Assembly: GCF_028595325.1 (NCBI RefSeq)
Contig: NZ_JAQQXR010000001.1
Coordinates: 620,001 to 684,000, forward strand
Direction of reading: 5' to 3'
DNA from: Janthinobacterium fluminis
GTDB taxonomy: Bacteria; Pseudomonadota; Gammaproteobacteria; Burkholderiales; Burkholderiaceae_D
DNA: 64,000 nucleotides
Both the position numbers and the translations under genes were made by a program. This document shows positions 8,713-18,037 of this stretch, piece after piece (the first letter of the stretch is position 1; the number at the start of each line of letters is the position of its first letter). Below the pieces are notes generated by a model. It saw only the letters and a list, made by a program, of their open reading frames with translations, did not search any database and was not told where the DNA came from.

Positions 8713-9555
8713 CTAAGCGAGCCGCATCAGCACGGCGCCGCAGGCGACCATGCCGATGGCCGCGTAGCGCCGCAGGCTGATTTTTTCGCGCAGGAAGACG
8801 GCGGCGATGCCGATCGCGAACAGGATCGCCGTTTCCCGCAGCGCCGCGATGGCCGCCACCGGCGCCTGCGTCATCGCCCACAGCGCCAGGCCATATGAGG
8901 CGAGCGTGCCGACGCCGCCGACCGCGCCAAGACGCCATTCGCGGCGCGCATAGGCGAACAGGGCGGCGCCGCGCGTGGCCAGGGTCCAGGCCAGCAGGCC
9001 GCAGCCGGTCAGCAGGAAGATCCACATCGTGTAGGCGGCCGGGGCGCCGGATTGGCGCACGCCGATGCCGTCGATCAGCGTGTAGCTGGCGATCACGCCG
9101 GCGTTGAACAGGGCGAAGGCGGTGCTGCGGCGCGCCGCCGCGCCCTTGCCGGCGACGGCGAAATACAGGCCGAAAATGCCGGCGCAGATGCAGGCCACGG
9201 CCAGCATCTGCTGTGCCGACAGGTGCTCGCCGAGCAGCGGCCCGCTGGCCAGCGCCACCAGCAGCGGGGCGCTGCCGCGCATCAGCGGGTAGGCGTGGCT
9301 CATGTCGCCGCTGCGGTAGGCGGCCGCCAGCAGCGAGTAATAGGCCAGTTGCGTCAGCGACGAGGCCAGCAGGAAGGGCCAACTGGCCGGCGCCGGCGCG
9401 GCCACGAAGGGCAGGGCCAGGGCCGACAGCACGGCGGCAGCGACGGCCACCAGCACCGTCGTCAGGAAGGTGTCGCTGCCCGCCTTGACGATGGCGTTCC
9501 AGCCGGCGTGCAGCAGCGCGGCGAACAGTACGATGGCGACGACATGGCCGGGCAT
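8713..9555 (-). CDS. EamA/DMT family transporter
   Basis: 280 residues, ten hydrophobic helices in two repeats of five, typical of drug/metabolite transporters (N-terminal half with LLHAGWNAIVKAG, C-terminal half with ALRETAILFAIGIAAVFLREKISLRRY). It probably exports small metabolites or amino acids across the inner membrane; substrate unknown. The ATG follows the stop of the upstream binding-protein gene by 3 bases, so the two are co-transcribed. Confidence 0.85.
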   Translation of the reverse strand: MPGHVVAIVLFAALLHAGWNAIVKAGSDTFLTTVLVAVAAAVLSALALPFVAAPAPASWPFLLASSLTQLAYYSLLAAAYRSGDMSHAYPLMRGSAPLLVALASGPLLGEHLSAQQMLAVACICAGIFGLYFAVAGKGAAARRSTAFALFNAGVIASYTLIDGIGVRQSGAPAAYTMWIFLLTGCGLLAWTLATRGAALFAYARREWRLGAVGGVGTLASYGLALWAMTQAPVAAIAALRETAILFAIGIAAVFLREKISLRRYAAIGMVACGAVLMRLA

Positions 9556-9558
9556 CCG

Positions 9559-10392
9559 TCAGCGCGGCCTGATGCTGGACGAGAGGATTTCCGGCCGGTA
9601 GTGGCGCTGGAAGCTGTCGAGCAGCGCGCCCGACTTGGCGGCCCGCTCCAGCAGATCGCGCAGCGCCGTCTGGTCTTCCGGCGTCAGCGATTTTTTGGAG
9701 ATGTAGGCGCCGCTCAGGCCCCAGGGCAGTTCCGGCAGCGCCTCCAGGCGTAGCCGGTCGGCCATGCCCTGCACGCGGGCGTCGCCGATGATGGTGCCCG
9801 ACAGAATGGTCGGCGCCATGATGGTGGCGTCGGCGAAGCCGCCGTGCAGCAGGCGCGCCACCGACAGCGTGTCCACTTCCAGGTAGACGCGGCCCTGCCG
9901 GGTCAGTTCCTTCACCAGCGCCTGGTAGGTTTCGCCGTAGTCGTAGCCGCGCACCAGCGCGATGCGCATTTCGCGCCGCTCGATCAGTTCCTGGACGTTG
10001 AGGATGGGCGCGCGCGGGCTTTGCACGGAGATCAGCATCGGCCGGTTGCCCATCAGCGGCACGAAGCGGCCGTGCAGGTCGCGCCGCGGCGTGCCGGTGG
10101 CGGGTAGCAGCAGGTCGGCCGTGCCGGCCTCGAACATGGCCTCCAGGCGCGCCCGCGGCACGGCCGAAAACACGAAATTGCAGCCGGCCTTGGCGCCCAG
10201 GCTGCGCAGCAGCTCGGGGTAGATGCCGCTGACGGCGCCGCCGTTGACGATCACGCTCAAACCGATCGGCGCCACCGGCACGACGATGTCGCGCGAGCAG
10301 TCGGCGCCGGCGCCCGGCGGCGCCGCCAGGCCCAGCGCCAGCAGGGGCGCGCGTAACAGGAGGGAAAAGTGTCTCATACCTTGTGCAATCAT
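9559..10392 (-). CDS. periplasmic substrate-binding protein (SBP_bac_3-like)
   Basis: 277 residues with a signal peptide (LLLRAPLLALGLAAPPGAGA). The mature part has the layout of family 3 solute-binding proteins (VNGGAVSGIYPELLRSLG..., TADLLLPATGTPRRD...). ATG codons at 10392 and 10377 are both possible; neither has a clear ribosome-binding site. No ABC permease or ATPase is nearby; its partner in the operon is the DMT transporter. Many orphan proteins of this type in this bacterial group are annotated as extracellular solute-binding proteins of unknown ligand. Confidence 0.8.
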   Translation of the reverse strand: MIAQGMRHFSLLLRAPLLALGLAAPPGAGADCSRDIVVPVAPIGLSVIVNGGAVSGIYPELLRSLGAKAGCNFVFSAVPRARLEAMFEAGTADLLLPATGTPRRDLHGRFVPLMGNRPMLISVQSPRAPILNVQELIERREMRIALVRGYDYGETYQALVKELTRQGRVYLEVDTLSVARLLHGGFADATIMAPTILSGTIIGDARVQGMADRLRLEALPELPWGLSGAYISKKSLTPEDQTALRDLLERAAKSGALLDSFQRHYRPEILSSSIRPR

Positions 10393-10519
10393 GCAGCGAA
10401 CGCGGAATCAGGAACTTCTGTCTATATTGTCACTGATTTGTTGTTAAATTCAAAGATTTAACGACATGGCGTTGCAGTATGCCGTCGCCCCCGGCGACGC
10501 CGGGGCGTTGCCGGGGGGC

Positions 10520-11782
10520 TTACTGCGGCGCGCGGCGCGCCGCCCGCTGCGCGTCGAAGTAGCGCCAGGCGACGCCGATGGCCAGCGCCTGCATCGCCGC
10601 GCAGACGAAAAAGCTGCTGCCGATGCGCCAGTCGTTGGCCGGCAGGTGGCTGACCTCGCCGAGGATGGCGCTGCCGACCAGCGGCATGACGACGACGCCG
10701 AGGCTGCTGATCGATTGCAGCGAGCCCATGAGTTCGCCCTGCTCGTGCGCCTCGGCCGATTTCGAGATGATGCCCTGCAGCGCGGGGCCGGCGGCGAAGG
10801 CCAGCAGATTGCACAGGATGAAGACATACATCATCCAGCCCTCGGTCGCCAGGCCGTACAGCAGGAAGGTGATGCAGCCCGAGGCCATGCCCAGCAGCGC
10901 CAGGCGCACCTCGCCGAAGCGCTTGATGAGCGCGCCCAGCAGCGCCGCCTGGACGACGGCGGCGCACAGGCCGACGCAGAACAGGGCGATGCCGTTTTCG
11001 CGCGGACTCCAGTTGAAGCGGTAGTGGGTGTACAGCACCCACGTCGACTGCAGCATCATCTGGGCGAAGGTCATGATGCCGAAGGCCAGCACGACGCCGC
11101 GCACCTCGGTGCGCCGGGCCAGCCGGCCCAGGGCCGCGAAGGGATTGACCTTCGCCAGCGTAAACGGCGCGCGCTTGTCCAGCGGCAGCGATTCGGGCAC
11201 GCACAGGTAGCCGTAGACGAGGTTGGCGGCGGACAGGGCGGCGGCGACGAAAAACGGCAGGTGCAGGTTGACGGAGCCGAGCAGGCCGCCCAGCATCGGG
11301 CCGCAGATGAAGCCCAGGCCGAAGGCGGCGCCGACCTTGCCGAAGCTTTTCGCGCGGTTCTCGCGCGTCGAGATGTCGGAGGCGTAGGCCGAGGCGACCG
11401 ACATGCTGGCCGACGAGATGCCGCCGATCACGCGGCCGAGGAACAGGCCGGCCAGGTTGGGCGCCCAGCCGGTGGCCAGGAAGTTCAGGCACATGCCGGC
11501 CATCGAGTACATCAGCACGGGGCGGCGGCCGACGCGGTCGCTGATCGCGCCCAGCATCGGCATGCAGATGAATTGCAGCAGGCCGAAGACGGCGGCCAGG
11601 ATGCCGTACCACAGCGCCTGGGCGTCGCGGCCGGCGACGAAATCGCCGACCAGGATGGGTAGCACCGGCACCACGAGGCCGATGCCGAGCATGTCGATGA
11701 AGACGCAGACGAGGATGAAGTTGAGGTTGCCGGCCGGTGCCGGCGGCGCGCTCGCGCCAGGGGTGTCAGGGGTCATATGCAT
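10520..11782 (-). CDS. TCR/Tet-type MFS efflux transporter
   Basis: About 420 residues, 12 hydrophobic segments. The start of TM1 ([23 protein letters not shown]) and the loop motif [13 protein letters not shown] between TM2 and TM3 place it near TetA-like drug:H+ antiporters. The longer open frame (to 12013) would overlap the HD gene and is rejected; ATG 11782 or ATG 11776 lie just after that gene's stop. Substrate is not known, and tetracycline resistance should not be assumed. A GC-rich hairpin (about 10484-10506) lies downstream. Confidence 0.85.
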   Translation of the reverse strand: MHMTPDTPGASAPPAPAGNLNFILVCVFIDMLGIGLVVPVLPILVGDFVAGRDAQALWYGILAAVFGLLQFICMPMLGAISDRVGRRPVLMYSMAGMCLNFLATGWAPNLAGLFLGRVIGGISSASMSVASAYASDISTRENRAKSFGKVGAAFGLGFICGPMLGGLLGSVNLHLPFFVAAALSAANLVYGYLCVPESLPLDKRAPFTLAKVNPFAALGRLARRTEVRGVVLAFGIMTFAQMMLQSTWVLYTHYRFNWSPRENGIALFCVGLCAAVVQAALLGALIKRFGEVRLALLGMASGCITFLLYGLATEGWMMYVFILCNLLAFAAGPALQGIISKSAEAHEQGELMGSLQSISSLGVVVMPLVGSAILGEVSHLPANDWRIGSSFFVCAAMQALAIGVAWRYFDAQRAARRAPQ

Positions 11783-11796
11783 GGGGCGGGCGGCGC

Positions 11797-12456
11797 TCAG
11801 GGCGTGGCCGGGTCGGTGGCCCATTCGTTGATGAAGTCGTCGCGGAAGGCGGTCAGCAGGGCCAGGCGGCTGTGCGCCAGGCGCCGTCCGGCCGCCGTCT
11901 GCATCTTGCCCGGCAAGGTGGCCAGCTTGGTTTCGATGTGGTCGAGCGCATACGCGCGGTCGTCGAGCTCGCGGTGCAGGGCCATCGGGTCGTCGGCGTG
12001 CGCCAGCGCGCACGCCATGCGCCCGCCCGTGTAGAACAGGCGCGCCAGCCCGACGGCGCCGAGCGCGTCGATGCGGTCGGCGTCCTGGACGATCTTCGCC
12101 TCCAGCGTTTCCGGCGTCAGGGCGGCGGAAAAACTGTGGGTTTCGATGGCGTGGGCGACGCCGGCCAGTTTGTCGGCGGGAAAATCCAGCGCGGCCAGTT
12201 GCGCGCGCGCCAGGCTGGCCGCCTGGCGCGACGCCAGGTGGCGCTCCGGATGGTTCTTCGGCAGATTGACGAGGTCGTGCAGATAGCAGGCCGCCAGCAC
12301 GACCAGGGCGTCGGCGCCGGCGTGCTCTTCCAGCAGAATGGCGGCGTTGCGCCAGACCCGGTGCAGGTGGTTGAGGTCGTGCGCGCCGTCCTCGTCGAGG
12401 GCGCGGCCGGCCAATGCCGTCAGGCGCGGGTGCCAGTGGCTCAGCAATGTATTCAT
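11797..12456 (-). CDS. HD-domain metal-dependent phosphohydrolase (YedJ-like)
   Basis: 219 residues with the HD superfamily metal ligands: H in HDLNHLHRVWRNA (about 27), HD in CYLHDLVNL (about 61) and D in QDADRIDALGA (about 124). It resembles E. coli YedJ, a predicted phosphohydrolase of unknown substrate. The MFS gene starts 14 bases after its stop, suggesting co-transcription. Confidence 0.85.
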   Translation of the reverse strand: MNTLLSHWHPRLTALAGRALDEDGAHDLNHLHRVWRNAAILLEEHAGADALVVLAACYLHDLVNLPKNHPERHLASRQAASLARAQLAALDFPADKLAGVAHAIETHSFSAALTPETLEAKIVQDADRIDALGAVGLARLFYTGGRMACALAHADDPMALHRELDDRAYALDHIETKLATLPGKMQTAAGRRLAHSRLALLTAFRDDFINEWATDPATP

Positions 12457-12667
12457 GGTTCTTCCTGGCTAACTTTTATCGGTGCGGCGCCATTGTGGCA
12501 TGAAATGCCGGGCCGCAAGCGCGCCGAGGCCGGCTATTTGCGCCTTTTTATCGGCAGGCGGGGGGCGCCCGCGCGGCCGGGGACATGTCAAATAGATTTG
12601 CAAATTCAGTAATTATTGCGCAAAATGTAAGGTCGGCCGATTTATGCCATTTATTTAAGGAACGAAC

Positions 12668-13189
12668 ATGCGGATTTACGCCTGGCTTGCCAGCGCGCTC
12701 GTGCTGTGTTGCCAGCCAGCCAGCGCGATCGACGACACGCCGGCCCAGTTCACGTTGCGCGACGGCGAGGTGCGCGTCGGCGCGCATGTCCGCCGCGACG
12801 CCGCGGCGGCCGCGCCGGCGTACCGCCGCGGCGCCGGCAACAGTCCGGAGGAGCGGCGCGCGCTGCGCCTGGCCTATGACAGCCTGGCCGCCGACGACGA
12901 GCCGCCGTTCCCGGCCAACGGTATGGCGGCGATCCAGCGGGCGATCCGCGAGGCGCAGGGCAGGCTGCCGGAGGCGGGGATGCTGAGGATGGTGGTGCGG
13001 GTCGACAGCAAGGGCGACGCCAGCGCCGTCGAGATACTCAGTTCGCCGGGCGAGAAAACCACCCGCTTCGCCGCGACGCTGCTGATGGCGGCGAAGTACA
13101 AGCCGGGCCTGTGCCGCGGCGTTCCCTGCAATATGGAGTTTCCCTTCAGCGCGGCGTTTCCGGGCTCGCCGAAGACGCTGCTGAATTGA
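12668..13189 (+). CDS. secreted protein with TonB C-terminal-like domain
   Basis: 173 residues with a cleavable signal peptide (AWLASALVLCCQPASA). The last ~80 residues (LRMVVRVDSKGDASAVEIL, then AATLLMAAKYKPGLCRG) look like the TonB_C fold seen in energy-transducer-type proteins, but there is no N-terminal anchor or Pro-rich spacer, so it is not a classical TonB. AAGGA lies eight bases before the ATG. Two Cys (CRGVPC) may form a disulphide in the periplasm. Function unknown. Confidence 0.7.
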   Translation: MRIYAWLASALVLCCQPASAIDDTPAQFTLRDGEVRVGAHVRRDAAAAAPAYRRGAGNSPEERRALRLAYDSLAADDEPPFPANGMAAIQRAIREAQGRLPEAGMLRMVVRVDSKGDASAVEILSSPGEKTTRFAATLLMAAKYKPGLCRGVPCNMEFPFSAAFPGSPKTLLN

Positions 13190-13269
13190 CGGCGCCGGCG
13201 CCGGCGGGCGCGCCGGCGCCTTGTGTAATTGCCATGTGGAATTAGTTTTTGGTGCAAAGAAAATTTAAT

Positions 13270-13312
13270 TGAGGTAACATTGCCAAATTGCAATACCTCA
13301 TTTCTATTTTTT
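13270..13312 (+). terminator. stem-loop with U-rich tail between the TonB_C-like gene and cheW
   Basis: TGAGGT and ACCTCA pair as an outer stem and ATTGC/GCAAT as an inner stem (13270-13300, with a three-base bulge), followed by a T-rich run to 13312. It lies 80 bases after the TonB_C-like gene and 78 before cheW. It could be a terminator or a 5' leader structure of cheW. Confidence 0.45.
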
Positions 13313-13389
13313 CATCGCAGCTGGCTTGCACCAGGTGCCGCCGCCGCACGCCGGCGGCGCGCGCCAGCGGCCTCTTAAAGGGATTCAAC

Positions 13390-13908
13390 ATGACCACCGT
13401 CAACCAGGACGCGGCCGCCAGCCACGTCGCCGCCCACTCCGACGCCGCCCCGGCCAAGGCCGCCGAATACCTGGCCTTCACGCTGGGCCAGGAAGAGTAC
13501 GGCATCGACATCCAGAAAGTGAGCGAGATCCGCAGCTACGAATCGCCCACCCGCATCGCCAATGCGCCGGCCTTCGTCAAGGGCGTCGTCAACCTGCGCG
13601 GCATCATCGTGCCCATCGTCGACATGCGCATCAAGTTCAACCTGGGCGAGCCCAGTTACGACCAGTTCACCGTCGTCATCATCCTCAACATCGGCACCCG
13701 CGTCGTCGGCATGGTGGTCGACCGCGTCTCCGACGTGACCACGCTGTTGCCGGAGCAGATCAAGCAGGCGCCCGACATGGGCGGCGCGCTCAACACCGAC
13801 TACGTGATCGGCCTGGGCACGCTCGACGAGCGCATGCTGATCCTGGTCGACATCGACCAGCTGATGTCGAGCCCGGAAATGGGCTTGATCGAGCGCCTCG
13901 CCGCGTAA
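13390..13908 (+). CDS. cheW: chemotaxis coupling protein CheW
   Basis: 172 residues from the ATG at 13390, preceded by AAAGGG; the upstream extension to 13288 is AT-rich and non-family. CheW links chemoreceptors to the CheA kinase. Family landmarks: [20 protein letters not shown] near residue 30, then [21 protein letters not shown], and [15 protein letters not shown]. It is followed by a chemoreceptor on the same strand 220 bases away, with no other che gene in the window; the main che cluster must be elsewhere. Confidence 0.95.
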   Translation: MTTVNQDAAASHVAAHSDAAPAKAAEYLAFTLGQEEYGIDIQKVSEIRSYESPTRIANAPAFVKGVVNLRGIIVPIVDMRIKFNLGEPSYDQFTVVIILNIGTRVVGMVVDRVSDVTTLLPEQIKQAPDMGGALNTDYVIGLGTLDERMLILVDIDQLMSSPEMGLIERLAA

Positions 13909-13914
13909 GCGCCC

Positions 13915-13934
13915 GGCGGCCCGCGCGGGCCGCC
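13915..13934. repeat. perfect 20-bp GC palindrome after cheW
   Basis: GGCGGCCCGC followed at once by its reverse complement, five bases after the cheW stop. There is no T-run, so it is not a standard intrinsic terminator. It could protect mRNA ends or partly terminate. The rest of the gap to the chemoreceptor (13935-14129) shows no gene. Confidence 0.4.
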
Positions 13935-14129
13935 GCCGCGACCAGCATCAGGCTTGCGCCCCATGCACAGCCCCCCAGGGCGCGCCCCCGCGCGCCTCGC
14001 CTGCCGGACGGCCCGCCGCCGCCCGCAGCTCCCCATGCCACAACGCCATCCCGCGTCGCCTCCTTGCGCGTCATCCGCGCGCCGCGCTGGCCGCACGCCG
14101 CAGTATTGTTTTCAATATAAGGATTTCCC

Positions 14130-15764
14130 ATGAACTTTATGAATAACATCAGCATCGGCAAGCGCCTCGCCGCCGGTTTCGCCGTGATCCTGGCATTCTC
14201 CATGCTCATCACCGCCATCGGCGTGTGGCGCCTGTCGGGCGTCGCCGCCGCCACGCGCGAGATGATGGAGGTGCCGCTGGCCAAGGAACGCATGGTGGCC
14301 GACTGGTACAGCAAGATCGACAGCGGCGTGCGCCGCACCGTCGCCATCGCGCGTAGTTCCGACACCTCGCTCGGGCCTTTCTTCGCGGAAGAGGCGCGCA
14401 TTTCCAGCGTCGTCTCCGGCGAACTGCAGAAGAAAATCGAGGCGCTCATCAGCGGCCCCGAGGAAACCGAGGTGTTCAAGCGCATCGGCGAACACCGCAA
14501 GACCTATATCGCGTCGCGCGACACGCTGTCGAAACTGAAGGGCGAGGGCCAGGTCGAGCAGGCCGACCAGGTGTTCCGCACCACCTTCGTGCCGGGCGCC
14601 GCCGCCTTCCAGAAGGCCGTGCAGGATTTGCTGCTGCTGCAGCGCAGCGAGATCGACAAGACGGCCCGTGAAATCGACCGCGTCGCCACCGCCAGCCGCA
14701 ACCAGCTGCTGACGCTGGCCACGCTGGCGCTGGCCTTCGGCGCCGTCTGCGCCTGGCTGCTGACGCGCGGCATCGTGGTGCCCTTGCGCACGGCCGTCGA
14801 GGTGGCCCGCCGCGTCGCCGACGGCGACCTCAGCGCCGATATCGAGGTCAGCACCAGCGACGAGACGGGACAGTTGCTGCACGCCTTGAAGGACATGAAC
14901 GGCAGCCTGCTGAAGATCGTCACCGAGGTGCGCACCGGCACCGAAAACATCGCCACCTCGTCGACCCAGATCGCCGCCGGCAACCAGGACTTGTCGACCC
15001 GCACCGAGCAGCAGGCCAGCTCGCTGGAGGAAACCGCCTCGTCGATGGAGGAGTTGACCTCGACGGTGCGCAACAACGCCGACAACGCACGCCAGGCCAA
15101 CCAGCTGGCGGCGTCGGCGGCGCAGGTGGCCGTCAAGGGCGGCGCCGTCGTCAGCCAGGTGGTCGGCACGATGGAGTCGATCAACGGCGCCTCGAAGAAA
15201 ATCGTCGACATCATCTCGGTGATCGACGGCATCGCCTTCCAGACCAATATCCTGGCCTTGAACGCGGCCGTCGAAGCGGCCAGGGCCGGCGAGCAGGGAC
15301 GCGGTTTCGCCGTCGTCGCCTCGGAAGTGCGCAACCTGGCGCAGCGCTCGGCCTCGGCGGCGAAGGAAATCAAAACCCTGATCGGCGACTCGGTGGACCA
15401 GGTCAATCAGGGCAGCAGGCTGGTGTCCGAAGCCGGCTTGACGATGCAGGACATCGTCTCCAGCGTGCAGCGCGTCAGCGACATCATCACCGAAATCACT
15501 GCCGCCAGCACGGAGCAAAGCGTCGGCATCGAGGAGGTGCACAAGGCGATCGGCCAGATGGACCAGGTGACGCAGCAAAACGCGGCGTTGGTGGAAGAGG
15601 CCGCCGCGGCGGCCGAATCGATGCAGGTGCAGGCCGAGAGCCTGGCGCAAGTGGTCAGCGTATTCAAGCTGCGCGGCGACGCCGGCGTGGCCGCGGCACG
15701 CGGCATGGCATCCGCCGCGCGCGCGCCGCAGCGGCAGCAACTGCGCATCGCCAACGGCGGCTAA
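14130..15764 (+). CDS. methyl-accepting chemotaxis protein (4HB type)
   Basis: 544 residues: TM1 about 11-33, a four-helix-bundle-like periplasmic sensor of ~155 residues, TM2 about 192-212, HAMP about 213-265, then the cytoplasmic signalling coiled coil with the conserved hairpin ([20 protein letters not shown]). The ligand is unknown. AAGGA lies upstream of the ATG. The C-terminus (QQLRIANGG) lacks a CheR/CheB-binding pentapeptide, unlike the second receptor at 36645. Confidence 0.95.
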   Translation: MNFMNNISIGKRLAAGFAVILAFSMLITAIGVWRLSGVAAATREMMEVPLAKERMVADWYSKIDSGVRRTVAIARSSDTSLGPFFAEEARISSVVSGELQKKIEALISGPEETEVFKRIGEHRKTYIASRDTLSKLKGEGQVEQADQVFRTTFVPGAAAFQKAVQDLLLLQRSEIDKTAREIDRVATASRNQLLTLATLALAFGAVCAWLLTRGIVVPLRTAVEVARRVADGDLSADIEVSTSDETGQLLHALKDMNGSLLKIVTEVRTGTENIATSSTQIAAGNQDLSTRTEQQASSLEETASSMEELTSTVRNNADNARQANQLAASAAQVAVKGGAVVSQVVGTMESINGASKKIVDIISVIDGIAFQTNILALNAAVEAARAGEQGRGFAVVASEVRNLAQRSASAAKEIKTLIGDSVDQVNQGSRLVSEAGLTMQDIVSSVQRVSDIITEITAASTEQSVGIEEVHKAIGQMDQVTQQNAALVEEAAAAAESMQVQAESLAQVVSVFKLRGDAGVAAARGMASAARAPQRQQLRIANGG

Positions 15765-16429
15765 GCGTCGCTGCCGTCCGGCAGCGCGGCGCCCTGTTGC
15801 GACAAGCGGTCCGCCTCGGCATTCCGGTGCCGGGGAATCCAGCGCAGCGTGACCTGCCCCAGCCGCGCCAGCAGGGCGTCGGCGCGGGCGCGCTGCGGCG
15901 CCAGCGACGCGGCCGGCGCCGTGACCCGGTTGACGTCGTCGATGACCACGCGGCTGTCGCCGTACACCAGTAATTCGGCCGGCCGTTCGCGCACGGCCGC
16001 TTCCAGCAAGGCGATCAAGGCGCTGTACTCGGCTTCGCTGCTGCTGCCGTGGCCGGCGCGCCGGCTGATTTCAATGCGCCGCCCGGCGGGGCTGGTGAGC
16101 AAGCCGCCTATGCCTATCCTGCCCGGATTCGGCTGCGCCGAACCGTCGAACCAGGCTTGCCAGGCCGTCGCCGGCGCGGCGTTGCCGGCCCGCTTGCGGG
16201 CCAGCGCCTCGGCCTTGCGCGCCGTTTGCGCGGCGCGCCGCCCGGCCTCGGCAAGGCGCTCCTGCGCGCGTTCCCGCAGCAGGCCGGCCAGCCCCTGGGT
16301 GCCGGCGGCCTGTTCCAGCGTCTGGCGCAGCGCGTCCCGCTCCGGCATCGCGCCGTGCCGCGCCAGCCGGCGCGCCCGCACGCGCTCGCTGTGGTGGGCG
16401 GCGGCGATCAATTCCTCAAATTCCGGCAT
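15761..16429 (-). CDS. RNase H-like domain protein (ribonuclease HI family)
   Basis: 222 residues from the ATG at 16429, which follows the upstream stop by 10 bases. The N-terminal ~95 residues are charged and helical; the C-terminal ~130 form an RNase H fold with all four acidic positions visible: D in WFDGSAQPNPG, E in SSEAEYSAL, D in YGDSRVVID and D in RNAEADRLS. It probably cleaves RNA in RNA:DNA hybrids, or is a regulatory relative of RNase HI; it is distinct from the housekeeping rnhA, which lacks such an N-terminal extension. Its last bases overlap the convergent chemoreceptor stop. Confidence 0.82.
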   Translation of the reverse strand: MPEFEELIAAAHHSERVRARRLARHGAMPERDALRQTLEQAAGTQGLAGLLRERAQERLAEAGRRAAQTARKAEALARKRAGNAAPATAWQAWFDGSAQPNPGRIGIGGLLTSPAGRRIEISRRAGHGSSSEAEYSALIALLEAAVRERPAELLVYGDSRVVIDDVNRVTAPAASLAPQRARADALLARLGQVTLRWIPRHRNAEADRLSQQGAALPDGSDA

Positions 16430-16439
16430 CGTCGCGCGC

Positions 16440-17186
16440 CTATCTTGCCGCAGCGCGGCGGGCATCGGCGCCGGGGTAGGCCAGCTCGATGTCCTTGATG
16501 ATCTGCTTGCCGAGGTCGGCGTAAGCCTGGTAGCGGTCGTAGCGCTGCTGCGATGCCTGCAAAGCGCTCAATATGCGCCGTCCTTTCGGCGCCGCCAGCA
16601 GCTTCTGGCGTGGATCGCCGGCGCCGGCCGCGTCGGTGCCGGCGTCGATGTAGGCGATGAAATCATCATGGAGCTTGTTCCAGGCGCTTTCCGAGAGATC
16701 GATCAGCTTCACATTGTGCTGGTATAGCGCGACGAGTTTTTCCAGCAGGGCGTCGTCCTCGATGTTGCTCAGCTTGCCGCCGGACTTGAAGCCGTCGTAG
16801 CGGCTCAGTTGCGGCGTAAAGTGAAGCGTCGCATAGGCTTGCTGGATTGCCGCGTCGAGCTGCCCCCGGGTGGGCGGCGTGGCTGTGTCGAGCGCTGCCA
16901 GGTAGCGGAAGTTGGCGTCGACGCTGCGATTGTGGACGATGACTTCGTTGATGCGCACGAGGTCGCTCTGCAAGTCGCGCTTCACGCCGAGCAGGAAGGT
17001 TTTGACCTGCTGCTGTTCGCGATAATGCTCGCCGGCGCCGTACAGCCAGATACTGAAGGTGACGGCGAAAACGATGATGAGTATTTCCTGGGCGATTTCG
17101 CGCACTTTATGCCAGACGCTGTATTCCTTGTGCGGGACGAGGCTGAAGACGTTCTTCGTGTGTTTCGCGATTTCCTGGTCTGCCAT
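16440..17186 (-). CDS. hypothetical single-pass membrane protein
   Basis: 248 residues from the ATG at 17186 (GGAGA about 10 bases upstream); a longer frame reaches 17246. One clear transmembrane helix near residues 30-52 (EILIIVFAVTFSIWLYGAG) is followed by a ~195-residue helical domain with YREQQQVKTFLLGVKRDL... The layout resembles small signal-anchor proteins such as DUF6090-type sequences, but I do not claim that family. It precedes the RNase H-like gene by 10 bases and is likely co-transcribed. Confidence 0.65.
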   Translation of the reverse strand: MADQEIAKHTKNVFSLVPHKEYSVWHKVREIAQEILIIVFAVTFSIWLYGAGEHYREQQQVKTFLLGVKRDLQSDLVRINEVIVHNRSVDANFRYLAALDTATPPTRGQLDAAIQQAYATLHFTPQLSRYDGFKSGGKLSNIEDDALLEKLVALYQHNVKLIDLSESAWNKLHDDFIAYIDAGTDAAGAGDPRQKLLAAPKGRRILSALQASQQRYDRYQAYADLGKQIIKDIELAYPGADARRAAAR

Positions 17187-17336
17187 GTCTGCTGTGTCTC
17201 CGGGGCTAAGTGGATGTTTGAATCGATCAGCTTTGATTATAGCCATGCGAACGGAGCGGCAGGCGGGGAGCGGGCGGATTTGTTTATCCGCCGCGCATTT
17301 CCCCCGGCGTCCGGCCTCGGCCGGACGCGCGGTGTC

Positions 17337-18011
17337 TTACAGCAGCTTGAGCAAAGCCTCGGCGGCCGCCGCCGACGACGCCGGATTCTGGCCGGTGACC
17401 AGTCTACCGTCGCTCAATACATACGCTTGCCAGTCGGCCCCCTTCGAATAGATGCCGCCGTTTTCCTTGAGCATGTCCTCGACGAGGAAGGGCACGACCT
17501 TGCTCAGGCCGACCGCGTCCTCCTCCGTGTTGGCGAAGCCCGTCACTTTTTTTCCCTTGACCAGCGGCGCGCCATCGGCCGCCTTGGCGTGGCGCAGCAC
17601 GCCGGGCGCATGGCAGACGGCCGCCACCGGCTTGCCGGCCGCGTGCATCGCTTCGATCAGCGCGATCGACGCGCGGTCTTCGGCCAAGTCCCACAGCGGG
17701 CCGTGGCCGCCGGGGTAGAACACGGCGTCATAGCCGGCGGCGTCGACGCCGGCCAGCGGCGCGGTGTCGGCCAGCAGGGCTTGCGCCGTCGCGTCCGCCT
17801 GGAAGCGGCGCGTGGCCGCAGTCTGCGATTCCGGCGACGCGCTTTTCGGGTCCAGCGGCGGCTGGCCGCCCAGCGGCGAGGCCAGCGTGATGCTGGCGCC
17901 GGCGTCCTTGAGCACGTAGTAGGGCGCGGCGAATTCCTCCAACCAGAAGCCGGTTTTGTGGCCGGTGTCGCCGAGCCGTTCGTGCGAGGTCAATACCATC
18001 AAGACGTTCAT
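17337..18011 (-). CDS. DJ-1/PfpI-superfamily protein (type 1 glutamine amidotransferase-like)
   Basis: 224 residues from the ATG at 18011, seven bases after AGGAG; ATG 18017 is too close to that site. The nucleophile elbow Cys is in AAVCHAPG (about 138) and the conserved Glu in GFWLEEFAAPYY (about 25). Hsp31-like members act as glutathione-independent glyoxalases or deglycases on methylglyoxal. It is the last gene of the nemR-yqhD-curA cluster, which fits a role in reactive-carbonyl detoxification. A GC hairpin at about 17308-17328 follows. Confidence 0.87.
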   Translation of the reverse strand: MNVLMVLTSHERLGDTGHKTGFWLEEFAAPYYVLKDAGASITLASPLGGQPPLDPKSASPESQTAATRRFQADATAQALLADTAPLAGVDAAGYDAVFYPGGHGPLWDLAEDRASIALIEAMHAAGKPVAAVCHAPGVLRHAKAADGAPLVKGKKVTGFANTEEDAVGLSKVVPFLVEDMLKENGGIYSKGADWQAYVLSDGRLVTGQNPASSAAAAEALLKLL

Positions 18012-18037
18012 TTCCATACTCCTGTCGATGAATGGGT

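Noticed and set aside
10520-12013. 497-residue version of the MFS transporter
   Set aside because: The extra 77 N-terminal residues lie inside the HD gene in another frame and look like shadow sequence.
12668-13189. TonB energy transducer
   Set aside because: It has a cleavable signal peptide and no N-terminal anchor or Pro-rich spacer, and no exbB/exbD nearby.
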